64,000 bases of DNA, taken from positions 372,001 through 436,000 of the forward strand of contig NZ_JAMOZL010000006.1 of NCBI RefSeq assembly GCF_023667495.1, written 5' to 3'. Positions 17,650-25,087 of this stretch are shown here, piece after piece (position 1 is the stretch's first letter; every line of letters starts with the position of its first letter). The notes beneath the pieces are model-generated. The model searched no databases. It was given only the letters and a program-made list of their open reading frames with translations, and was not told the origin of the DNA. Both the position numbers and the translations under genes were made by a program. The stretch is from Dyadobacter sp. MSC1_007. GTDB lineage: Bacteria; Bacteroidota; Bacteroidia; Cytophagales; Spirosomataceae.

Positions 17650-17713
17650 AAAACAGTTTGATTGCCTATCGTCCCAGTAAGCTCAGGACGAAAAAATAGG
17701 AAGACCAGAAACC

Positions 17714-18976
17714 TCATACGGCGGGATTCTGCGCATTTGCGGGCGCCACCGCCGCCACCTTTGCAGTCACATACTTATGAATACGGTACATCAGCAGGGC
17801 GGTTACGATCACTGCGAATACCACGACGTCGCCAAGCAGCGGGTAGTTTTCAATGAATCCGGTACTCGTTTCGGAAACGATAAATCCGGCCAAAAGTGAG
17901 GCGAGGCCGCCGGCAATTTGCTGGATCGATGAGTTGATTCCCATATATGCGCCCCTGTCTTGTGGGTCGGGAACGGCGGTCATCAATGCAGATGCGGAGA
18001 TCATTCTGCCGGTGATTCCAACGAAAAGGAGGACGTTCAAGCCGATGATTATCCAGAGTGGTGTTACGCTGAGATTACAATAAATGAGCGTCATGATACA
18101 GGTAATCGCGGAGCCCATCAGAAACACTTTGTACTTCCCGACCTTGTCGCTCAGCTTGCCAATGAGAGGGCTAAATACGAGCATGGACAAGCCTGTCACC
18201 ATGTACAATGTAGGAAGTGATGCCTCGGCGATACCCAGGTTGTGTACACCGTATGCGGTACCGAACGGCATCAGCATGAACCCGCCTGTGGCTAGTAATG
18301 TGGTCGCGGCAAAGCCTTGAAGATATTCAGGCCGTGCGATCGTTTTGCCTAAATGCTGAAATGCGTTTCCGCGGGATTGCATTCTCAAATGGGCATCAAT
18401 CGGTTTCATGTAGGCGACGATCAGGATTCCAACGATCACGCTGAGCCCAACGATCATAAGAAACGGCGCATGCCAGCTGAATTCTTTGGCCAGATACAAC
18501 CCGATTGGAATACCTAAAACCTGGCTGCTGGCGAATGCCATTTGCACAAATCCCATCACTCGGCCACGCACATTGATAGCGAACAAATCGGTGATAATTG
18601 CAAAACTGATCGATCCGATGACACCACCGAAAATACCAGTGAAGACACGCGCCGCCAGCAACAAATGGTAGGAGGGGGCTATTCCGCAAAAAAATGTACC
18701 GATCACGAAGCCTGTGTAGAAGAATAACAGGAGCTTTTTACGGTCAAATTTATCAGCAAATCCTGCCGTGAGCAAGCCTGACGCGCCCGCGCTGAATGCA
18801 TACGCGGAAACCACCAATCCAAACTGACTGGTACTGATCGAAAGTTCGTCGAGCAAAATATAGCCTAGCGGAGACAAGACCATGAAATCCAGTACAACTG
18901 TAAACTGTAAAGTGGCCAGAATGGCTATGATAAACTTTTCGTAGCCAGTAAATGTGTTGGTTTTTGGTTCTGACAT
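17714..18976 (-). CDS. MFS multidrug-type transporter
   Basis: The 420-residue permease has twelve hydrophobic helices. Helix 1 starts IIAILATLQFTVVLDFMVLSP with the conserved LDFMVLSPL seen in drug exporters of the AraJ/Bcr type, and the loop 2-3 motif A is GFADKFDRKKLL. It is last in an operon behind a TetR regulator and a small metal-domain-like protein, with gaps of 38 and 17 bases. This layout indicates an inducible efflux pump for a small toxic compound. The exact drug is not predictable. Confidence 0.87.
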   Translation of the reverse strand: MSEPKTNTFTGYEKFIIAILATLQFTVVLDFMVLSPLGYILLDELSISTSQFGLVVSAYAFSAGASGLLTAGFADKFDRKKLLLFFYTGFVIGTFFCGIAPSYHLLLAARVFTGIFGGVIGSISFAIITDLFAINVRGRVMGFVQMAFASSQVLGIPIGLYLAKEFSWHAPFLMIVGLSVIVGILIVAYMKPIDAHLRMQSRGNAFQHLGKTIARPEYLQGFAATTLLATGGFMLMPFGTAYGVHNLGIAEASLPTLYMVTGLSMLVFSPLIGKLSDKVGKYKVFLMGSAITCIMTLIYCNLSVTPLWIIIGLNVLLFVGITGRMISASALMTAVPDPQDRGAYMGINSSIQQIAGGLASLLAGFIVSETSTGFIENYPLLGDVVVFAVIVTALLMYRIHKYVTAKVAAVAPANAQNPAV

Positions 18977-18993
18977 TGTGTTTTGTTGAGTTT

Positions 18994-19233
18994 TTAGTCT
19001 GTTAATTCTTCACAAGCGTATCCAGCGCGTGTCACCAGCTCGATCACCGGTCGGCAATCGGGATGGGTCGCTTCGACGCGCAGTACATTGTCGACGTCTG
19101 AGGTATCTACGCTCCATTTCAATATTTGCGTACAGCCATCCAGTACTGGCGAGAGCGAAACGATGGCCTTCCGGTTGCTGATACTGGTCTTAAAAACCAG
19201 CACATGCTCGTTGCTTAGGTGGTTATCATGCAT
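18994..19233 (-). CDS. Small HMA-like protein lacking the CxxC motif
   Basis: With the ATG at 19233 the product is 79 residues (start MHDNHLSNEH). The pattern of two strands and helices, VLVFKTSISNRKAIVSLSPVLD, then WSVDTSDVDNVLRVEA and a final VIELVTRAGYACEEL, resembles the ferredoxin-like heavy-metal-associated fold, but the metal-binding CxxC is absent. A TTG eleven codons upstream would lengthen it slightly, but ATG is preferred. It sits between the TetR and MFS genes and is cotranscribed. Its role is unknown. Confidence 0.6.
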   Translation of the reverse strand: MHDNHLSNEHVLVFKTSISNRKAIVSLSPVLDGCTQILKWSVDTSDVDNVLRVEATHPDCRPVIELVTRAGYACEELTD

Positions 19234-19271
19234 AGCCAAACAATTTGTGTTCGCGGGTGGTTTCAATTCCC

Positions 19272-19859
19272 TTAGGGCTTCAGGGCTTTGAGCACCAGAC
19301 CGAGCGTTAAGTTAATTTTCTCTTCATCCAGGATGAACGGTGGCCTTCCGGGCATCCCGGTTTTGGCAATATGGAACTTAACAAGCTGATAGAGCGGTGC
19401 AAATGCAACCGACCAATAAATCTCAATAGGTAGTGGGATCAGTTCCTGGCGTTCGATTGCCTTGTGTACGAACCGTCCCATTGCCTGCAAAAACCGCGTA
19501 TCCATCGTCGACCGGTCGATAAGTGGAGAATGCCTTACCTGCTCCATAAAAGTCATGCTATAAGGGTTTTCCAGGCAGTAATTCATCCGGTTTATCCACT
19601 GTACTTTTAATCCTTCGTCAAAATGTGCTTCTGGGTCGAAGTTTTTCAATGTGGCGTCGGCCATTTTCTGAGTCTCCTCAGTATACAATTGTTGTATAAG
19701 GTGCTCGCGATCTTTGTAATAAATGTAAATTGTTGCTACCGAAACACGCGCTGCCTTCGCCAGTTTGTGCATACTGAGCCCGTCAAAACCATGGTTGACG
19801 ATCATCTCAATCGCTTTTTCCCGGATCAGCGCTTCCTTATTAGAATCCCTTGTTCTCAA
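19272..19859 (-). CDS. TetR-family transcriptional regulator
   Basis: The 195-residue protein has an N-terminal TetR helix-turn-helix (about residues 8-55): ALIREKAIEMIVNHGFDGLSMHKLAKAARVSVATIYIYYKDREHLI. The rest is helical and would be the ligand-binding and dimer domain. It is the first gene of the operon with the HMA-like protein and the MFS exporter, so it most likely represses its own operon until the exported compound binds. A palindromic site lies 28 bases upstream of its start. Confidence 0.88.
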   Translation of the reverse strand: MRTRDSNKEALIREKAIEMIVNHGFDGLSMHKLAKAARVSVATIYIYYKDREHLIQQLYTEETQKMADATLKNFDPEAHFDEGLKVQWINRMNYCLENPYSMTFMEQVRHSPLIDRSTMDTRFLQAMGRFVHKAIERQELIPLPIEIYWSVAFAPLYQLVKFHIAKTGMPGRPPFILDEEKINLTLGLVLKALKP

Positions 19860-19887
19860 TGTTCTTTTTTAATTCGAGACGTCAAAT

Positions 19888-19907
19888 ATAAATGAACGTT
19901 CGTTTAT
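19888..19907. promoter_or_regulatory. TetR operator palindrome
   Basis: A 20-base palindrome is centred on GAACGTTC: ATAAATGAAC followed by GTTCGTTTAT, with nine of ten base pairs symmetrical. Length, symmetry and position just upstream of a tetR start fit an autoregulatory TetR site. The region downstream of it to 19860 is AT-rich and would hold the promoter. Confidence 0.65.
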
Positions 19908-19961
19908 TTATGGATAACTTATGCACTTATTTTCATAGGGCATAAGCAGGAAAAGATCATT

Positions 19962-20408
19962 TTAGTAAACCACTATCTGCCGCAGATGGTGCTCCATATG
20001 CTCCACATAGTCATCGATATACCATTTCAGCGTATGCTTTTGGCCATCTCTGCCTGACCCATTTTTACTTAGGTTTTCAGGCGGAATAACTTCGGCAAGT
20101 GATGCCAAATGCAGGTTATACCATTTCCAAAGCTGAATAACCTGGTCGGATTCAGTCTCATTATAGTGGCTTAGCGTGTTCCATTGATCCTGATCGTAGA
20201 ATATGACCGGTTCATTTTCCGCCTGGATCCGTATGAATCGCTGATGGTTATTGGCTGCGCTGTCTATGAGGTGGCCTAATATTTCTTTTTTGCTCCATTT
20301 GCCCGGGGCGGGTTTGCTGGTGAAGTCGCTTTCCGGAATAGCTTTAATTAGCGTCGGGATGATTTCACAAAGCCAGCGGAGCCGTTGAGCGGAGTTTTGA
20401 ATGTCCAT
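19962..20408 (-). CDS. DinB-superfamily protein
   Basis: With the ATG at 20408 the protein is 148 residues. It shows the DinB_2 pattern: PGKWSKKEILGHLIDSAANNHQRF near residue 35-58 and the C-terminal WYIDDYVEHMEHHLRQIVVY, giving the three metal-binding histidines of the family. The reaction is unknown. An upstream TTG would extend the frame into the methyltransferase gene, but ATG is preferred. It follows the methyltransferase stop at once, so it is probably cotranscribed, although this may be chance rather than functional linkage. Confidence 0.75.
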   Translation of the reverse strand: MDIQNSAQRLRWLCEIIPTLIKAIPESDFTSKPAPGKWSKKEILGHLIDSAANNHQRFIRIQAENEPVIFYDQDQWNTLSHYNETESDQVIQLWKWYNLHLASLAEVIPPENLSKNGSGRDGQKHTLKWYIDDYVEHMEHHLRQIVVY

Positions 20409-20409
20409 A

Positions 20410-21894
20410 TTAGTCAGATGCGATCGGTACAATAAAATTTTCTATAACTTTCTTGTTGTAACCTTTGTAGCCTCCCTGGAAATCCCGGCCCGCAATGGCG
20501 ACGAAATCAGCCATTCGCTGAGAGTTGAGCTCTTTGAGAAGCAATTGATAATCACCATCATATTTAATAAAATATCCTGAATAAACCGTTACATCGGGAT
20601 TCTCATACAGGATAAAGTTAGGCTCGCGGTTCATAGGCGAGAATATGATTTTTTTGCCAAATGCATTGTCCAGCCCCTGCGCCCGTCCAAATGCATACCA
20701 TGCCACAGCATTAGGCTTCCCATTATCACGACGATCAAGCTCGGGTTTTACTTTAAGCAAATAGGAATAAGTTTGAGGATATTGTGTTTTCAATGTGTCC
20801 TCGGGGATAATGCGCTGTTTTTCAGCGGCATCTTTTTGATACGGAAACAGGATATATTCGGTGACAGGATCTTCGGAAGTTTTTAATTTGGACCCTTTAA
20901 TGATAGGTTTCAGCAGGTCTTTTTCAAGATGGGTGAAAAAACCGTTCTTATTTTTTGCATAAACGACCCCATTTTTCTCATTGACAATACTGAAAAGGTA
21001 ACAGCCATCAGCCAACGTCGTGAGTCCCACAGAAATCCTGCAAATGTCTCCAAGCCGCACACCGGTTTCGGCTTGTTGCGACTGTACAGAAAGCTGCCAA
21101 GGCCGATTGGGGTTGATTTCTGCATAATCAATATCGCGGCCTGCATATTCGAAATCGTTGTTCAGACATTGTTCAAACCGAAAAGCATTGCCCTCATTTT
21201 TGCCAAATACTGTGATCGCTGCATAGGTAGACGCTGCACCAAAAACAGATATTGCACCATAGTTGGTGACGTGCAGTAGGTTTTGACTTTCCCGGAAAAA
21301 GCTTCGCAAAGGCCCGCCCGATTCTGAGATAAGGTAAGAATTCGGGGTAATGAATCCGCAAATGCCGTTTTGCGCGAGCAATTTGCTAGCCAGCTGAAAA
21401 AATGCAATGTAAGCGTCGGTGGATCCAATGTTGCAAAAAGAATATTGCTTTTGAACGTATTTTCGCTGTTGTTCTGGCAAATGCTGTATCCGGATATAGG
21501 GAGGGTTCCCAACAATAAAGTCGAATTTTTGCTTCGATCTGTGCTGCTTAAGAGCATCGCACTTCCGCAATTGCCAGTTCACTTCGATGTTCAGCGGCTT
21601 GATCAATACATCAAGATTTTCGCGGCACTTGTCCAGCGCATTCTGGTCGATATCCCAACCGTGTAGCCGTTGTAATCTGTCAATAAGCTGGTCGGGAGCC
21701 GTATTTCGAATTATATATTCAGCTATTGGCACCAGAAAACGGCCATCTCCACAAGCAGGATCGAGGATCATTTTGTCAGTCAGATCCGCTTCATAAAAGC
21801 CGCAGTGCCTTAATATTTTATCAACGATATGTAAGGGAGTATAAACCTGGCCCAGTAATTTTTTGCGTGCATAAGTGCGCGTTTGTGAAGCCAT
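20410..21894 (-). CDS. N6-adenine DNA methyltransferase, TaqI/Eco57I-like
   Basis: The 494-residue protein has the SAM-binding motif I D45-P-A-C-G-D50-G-R-F and the catalytic motif IV N130-P-P-Y133, marking a gamma-class adenine methyltransferase. The N-terminal LLGQVYTPLHIVDKIL (about 13-28) is typical of Eco57I-type enzymes. From about residue 270 a TaqI-like target-recognition region follows, with VGLTTLADGCYLF, PIIKGSKL and the end segment FQGGYKGYNKKVIENFIVP. It probably modifies a specific DNA sequence. No endonuclease is fused to it; a possible nuclease partner lies at 22667-23329 on the same strand. It could also be an orphan regulatory methylase. Confidence 0.87.
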   Translation of the reverse strand: MASQTRTYARKKLLGQVYTPLHIVDKILRHCGFYEADLTDKMILDPACGDGRFLVPIAEYIIRNTAPDQLIDRLQRLHGWDIDQNALDKCRENLDVLIKPLNIEVNWQLRKCDALKQHRSKQKFDFIVGNPPYIRIQHLPEQQRKYVQKQYSFCNIGSTDAYIAFFQLASKLLAQNGICGFITPNSYLISESGGPLRSFFRESQNLLHVTNYGAISVFGAASTYAAITVFGKNEGNAFRFEQCLNNDFEYAGRDIDYAEINPNRPWQLSVQSQQAETGVRLGDICRISVGLTTLADGCYLFSIVNEKNGVVYAKNKNGFFTHLEKDLLKPIIKGSKLKTSEDPVTEYILFPYQKDAAEKQRIIPEDTLKTQYPQTYSYLLKVKPELDRRDNGKPNAVAWYAFGRAQGLDNAFGKKIIFSPMNREPNFILYENPDVTVYSGYFIKYDGDYQLLLKELNSQRMADFVAIAGRDFQGGYKGYNKKVIENFIVPIASD

Positions 21895-21898
21895 TGGT

Positions 21899-22348
21899 TT
21901 AAAAATCGACGCCTTTTTGCTTTTGGAGGACGGTAGTTAGGAAATTGTGTGGCGAAGTTATTGTGATGTTCCTATTGTCCACGCAACGGTAGTCGGTGAG
22001 GTTGGTTGTAAGCAAGAAATTGCAATTGGACTTTAAGGCAGAAAAATACTGAAAGGAATCTTCAATATCGGCGAAATTGGATTGCAGCCCATCGGTAAAG
22101 CATTGGCTGTCAAGATGAGAAATGTTCAAAACTTCAAGATAGGAGGACAGTTGCTTCTTTAACGCTTCTTTCCGAATTCCGTTTTTATGCAAAAGATAAA
22201 CAAATGTATAAATGCAGCCTGCCGAGACAAACATTGGAATTTCATTGATTGCAGCCCAGTCCATTATAAAATTAGCTTCAAATGGCTGACCAGTTCCCCG
22301 TATTAATGCATGATCAATGAGCACATTCGTGTCTAAAAATAATCTCAT
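21899..22348 (-). CDS. PIN-domain toxin (ribonuclease-like)
   Basis: The 149-residue protein begins with the PIN signature MRLFLDTNVLIDH, with the metal-binding D6. Acidic residues continue in FADIEDSFQYFSAL (D94, E96 and D97), and the end strand LLTTNLTDYRC is usual for the family. PIN toxins cleave RNA. The ATG at 22348 overlaps the antitoxin stop as ATGA, the classical layout, so I reject the longer frame upstream to 22426. It ends 4 bases before the methyltransferase gene. Confidence 0.83.
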   Translation of the reverse strand: MRLFLDTNVLIDHALIRGTGQPFEANFIMDWAAINEIPMFVSAGCIYTFVYLLHKNGIRKEALKKQLSSYLEVLNISHLDSQCFTDGLQSNFADIEDSFQYFSALKSNCNFLLTTNLTDYRCVDNRNITITSPHNFLTTVLQKQKGVDF

Positions 22349-22617
22349 ATGCCATACTTGTCTTTGATCATCATATCCTTGATTTCTCGATCGGTCATAT
22401 TCCGCATCGGACTGTCTTTCAAGCAACCAAAAAGGCTGTTGATTATTCCGGCTTTGCGCACGCCGTCGGATTTTGTTTCGTGAAACTGATCAAGATATTC
22501 TTCTACCAAAAACGACAACGAAATGTGGCGCTTGCCGGCGAATTTCCGGGCACTTTCGATGGCAGATTTTCTGACACTCAGCGTCAATTTTATTTTCGGA
22601 TCTTTGGCAGCTTTCAT
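22345..22617 (-). CDS. Antitoxin of the PIN toxin (ribbon-helix-helix-like)
   Basis: The 90-residue protein starts at ATG 22617. Its first half, KIKLTLSVRKSAIESARKFAGKRHISLSFLVEEYLDQF, has the strand-helix-helix pattern of ribbon-helix-helix antitoxins (DUF6364-like). The C-terminal SPMRNMTDREIKDMMIKDKYGI is charged and probably wraps the toxin. It is directly coupled to the PIN gene by a four-base overlap. It would repress its own promoter in the 49-base gap or be read through from upstream genes. Confidence 0.8.
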   Translation of the reverse strand: MKAAKDPKIKLTLSVRKSAIESARKFAGKRHISLSFLVEEYLDQFHETKSDGVRKAGIINSLFGCLKDSPMRNMTDREIKDMMIKDKYGI

Positions 22618-22666
22618 GGTTTTCAGCAAAAGATTGAGTGGTGTTCAAATTTACGCAGAAACGTAC

Positions 22667-23329
22667 TCATTTCAACCCGCATACCCGGAATCCCTTTATC
22701 CTGCGGAGTGAATCAGTTATCACAGGAGGCGAAATATCCGAAAATAGCACTTCGTAAGTAGATTCATTGAATGTAAAAGCACTGCCATCCGCCCGAATTC
22801 GCCGCGTGCCTGAACGATAAAGAGTTCCTGTTTCACCTTTTTCCAAAGCCTGCTTGTCGATAAACCCGAGCAGCGAGGCAATCGTGCCGTCACTTTCGTG
22901 CTGGTGGAATGAAAGGCAGAAGTAATGGGTCGTTTTGGAGCCAGGTTTGTGAAGTTGAGATGATGGTATGTTCAGGACGTAGTCGGAGGCCAGCATACCC
23001 GACTTCCTTTTCATGGACTTAATATCGACGGCAAAATCTTCACTTTCTGACTTAATCAGGAAATCTTGTCCCCAGTCCTGACCATCGGTCGCGCCGAAAG
23101 AACGGCCAGGTCGGGGAAGGTGGTAGCAGTCCGCAAAAACGACTTCGCCCAATGTGCCTGTGAAGCGCATCATGCGCGTCTGCGTGAGACGGTCTTCATT
23201 CTTGTCCCAAATGTTGGAGACGTGGTGGTGACGGAGAGAGTGGTCCACCAGTTGACGGGCAAAAAGCTTCTGCTCGTCGCTGACGGAGATTTGAATGTAC
23301 GTGCCCTGTGTCAGAACAATTTGCTCCAT
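22667..23329 (-). CDS. Possible PD-(D/E)XK nuclease, 220 aa
   Basis: I do not recognise the exact family, but the layout of the central region suggests a restriction-endonuclease fold: E62 in GTLGEVVFADCY (about 58-69), D89 in GQDWGQDFLI, and D102-I-K104 in FAVDIKSMKRK. These fit the E...D...DxK pattern of the PD-(D/E)XK catalytic core, with the basic tail KSMKRK helping to bind DNA. Its start overlaps by 19 bases the end of the membrane-protein gene at 23311, and a PIN antitoxin gene and an adenine methyltransferase follow on the same strand. Restriction function is inferred and has no direct support. Confidence 0.55.
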   Translation of the reverse strand: MEQIVLTQGTYIQISVSDEQKLFARQLVDHSLRHHHVSNIWDKNEDRLTQTRMMRFTGTLGEVVFADCYHLPRPGRSFGATDGQDWGQDFLIKSESEDFAVDIKSMKRKSGMLASDYVLNIPSSQLHKPGSKTTHYFCLSFHQHESDGTIASLLGFIDKQALEKGETGTLYRSGTRRIRADGSAFTFNESTYEVLFSDISPPVITDSLRRIKGFRVCGLK

Positions 23330-23811
23330 GCGAACCTGATTGCCAGTAATGTGAGTACAAAGCCGACCAGAATGACCGTGAACGGAACGTAAGTGAATGC
23401 TACTAAGTGGATTCTGTCAAAAAACCACATCACTCCGATGAGTGCAGCAATGAGGGTGAGGAAACCAGAAATTTTACCAAATCCAGGGATAAGCGAGAAT
23501 GGGATCTTGCTTTTGATCAGCATTAGCGTAATAGCCATCGAAATGATGGGTAAAAACTGCAATACAACATTCGCCTGCCAGATACTCTGACGTTCGAAAA
23601 GAAAAAGATAAATATTCAGTGTCACAGCAAAAATGCCTGGAATGCAAACGGCATACACGAGGATTGCATAAACGAAAGTCCAAAATTTAACATCCCGACT
23701 GCCGTCAGCCGCCATTCCAACTACCCACGCCGTAAATGGCAGTATAAGAAAGTAAACAACCGTCGGCCACGGATTTGAAGAAATGGAGGCGAAGAATTGT
23801 TGTAGCGTCAT
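23311..23811 (-). CDS. Hypothetical membrane protein, 166 aa
   Basis: The protein has five hydrophobic segments (about residues 14-33, 43-65, 78-96, 112-128 and 138-160) and short loops, so it is integral to the inner membrane. No motif is recognised. It overlaps the possible nuclease gene by 19 bases and is therefore translationally coupled to it. Its ATG is followed upstream by the purine/pyrimidine repeat that separates it from the Ppx-like gene. Confidence 0.7.
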   Translation of the reverse strand: MTLQQFFASISSNPWPTVVYFLILPFTAWVVGMAADGSRDVKFWTFVYAILVYAVCIPGIFAVTLNIYLFLFERQSIWQANVVLQFLPIISMAITLMLIKSKIPFSLIPGFGKISGFLTLIAALIGVMWFFDRIHLVAFTYVPFTVILVGFVLTLLAIRFAWSKLF

Positions 23812-23813
23812 TT

Positions 23814-24013
23814 AAAAAAAGGGGGAAAAAGGGGGAAAGGGACGAGGGGACGAGGGGACAAGGGAGTAAGGATAAGAGGAGAGGGACAAAAGTGGAAAGG
23901 GATGAGGAAGGAAGGGACCAGCGGACATACTCCATTTTCCCTTTCGTCCCTTCCTCCCTTTTTCCCCTTTCTCCATTTCCTCCCCTTCGTCCTTCCTCCT
24001 TTCCTCCCTTCTT
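23814..24013. repeat. Long purine tract followed by pyrimidine tract (imperfect inverted repeat)
   Basis: About 113 bases (23814-23926) are almost all G and A on the plus strand, built from words such as GGGACGAGGGGAC. About 83 bases (23931-24013) are almost all C and T, built from words such as CGTCCCTTCCTCCC. The second half is roughly the inverse of the first, so a transcript would fold into a long imperfect hairpin. It abuts the stop codon of the gene at 24014 and the start of the gene ending at 23811. Protein frames here are low-complexity and not genes. Confidence 0.75.
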
Positions 24014-25036
24014 CTACAATCCTAACAAAAAGCCGATTGTGAAATTGGCGTCCCAGTCGAATACGAACTGTTGGCAGCCGGTTGCGTCGGTGACGGCTTT
24101 ATAAATGTTAACCCCGGCTTTGGATTTAGCATTGGTTAGTTTGGAATAGGCGAGAGGGGGGCTCAATGTTGTGTAGCGTTCCTTGCCTTTGCGCACTTCC
24201 TTGGCCATTTCAAAAGGTACTCCGCCGATGATAAAGCAGGTTTTACGCAGGTCGGCGGGTATTTGTTTGGCTTTTGCGCTTACTTCCTGATACACTTTTG
24301 AGTCGTCCGTACCGTCCTGAAAGTACTTCGCGCCGTAGGATTCCAATGCAGAAACCTTGCCGCCGCTGATCCAGGAAATCTTGGTATTACCTGAACCAAT
24401 ATCCACTACAAACGCCTTATTCGCATATTCTGCTGGCAATACCGACTTCAATGCAAGCTGCCCTTCCTGCTCTGGAGTTACCTGGTTCACGACATATCCA
24501 AGCGATTTAAGAACACGTGTGATTTTCGTGGTTACTTCCGCTTTGGCCGCACCTGAACTCACCACGAAATGGATGTCCTTGCTGCCCACACCGTAATCCA
24601 GCATGGTACCAATGTACTTTTTCAAGCCGATGCGTACGTCTTCGTCGGTTGCCATATTCTCGGTCACAAGGCTGTTTCCAAACTCCGATTTTTCGAGGCT
24701 CCACCGTTTTTCCTTATCCACTTTGATAACGAAAGAGTTGAACCCGCTTGCCCCAAGCTCCACCACGCCACGGAGCTTGCCGTCGACAGGAGCTGGCGGC
24801 GTGTAGTTGAATGCGGATGCTTCGGAACTGGTCGCTTCTGAGTTGCTGGAAGCATTTTCCTCCGATGGTGTCGCTTCGGCCTCTTCGGTCGTGGCCTCGG
24901 TTTGGGGGCTCTGAGCCTGGTCTTCGGCCATCTGATTCAATGCTTTCTGGCCTCCCAGGTATTTATAGCCAACAAATATGGCCCCTAAAATCAGTGCGGT
25001 GATCATCAACCGGCCTGCAACTGTTAGTCTTTTCAT
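24014..25036 (-). CDS. Membrane-anchored Ppx/GppA-like (ASKHA fold) protein
   Basis: The 340-residue protein has one N-terminal membrane helix (about residues 10-27), an acidic Ser/Thr/Glu-rich linker (about 30-78) and a globular domain with Ppx/GppA landmarks. The first phosphate loop is at about 87-105 (RGVVELGASGFNSFVIKV), the second is VVDIGSGNTKISWI near 217-230, and a TPEQEGQLALKSV segment matches the family's gEEEA-like region. The family hydrolyses polyphosphate or pppGpp, or is inactive. The basic residues before the helix predict a cytoplasmic N-terminus and hence an external domain, which would be odd for an ATPase fold. It is last of three codirectional genes with the PspA-like protein and the soluble coiled coil. 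Confidence 0.72.
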   Translation of the reverse strand: MKRLTVAGRLMITALILGAIFVGYKYLGGQKALNQMAEDQAQSPQTEATTEEAEATPSEENASSNSEATSSEASAFNYTPPAPVDGKLRGVVELGASGFNSFVIKVDKEKRWSLEKSEFGNSLVTENMATDEDVRIGLKKYIGTMLDYGVGSKDIHFVVSSGAAKAEVTTKITRVLKSLGYVVNQVTPEQEGQLALKSVLPAEYANKAFVVDIGSGNTKISWISGGKVSALESYGAKYFQDGTDDSKVYQEVSAKAKQIPADLRKTCFIIGGVPFEMAKEVRKGKERYTTLSPPLAYSKLTNAKSKAGVNIYKAVTDATGCQQFVFDWDANFTIGFLLGL

Positions 25037-25087
25037 GGATTTTTAATATGTAAAATGAGAAATATGAAGCGAATAAATGAAAAATTA

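Noticed and set aside
23775-24104. Plus-strand frame across the purine tract
   Set aside because: It encodes only low-complexity Lys/Arg/Pro/Ser runs dictated by the tract.
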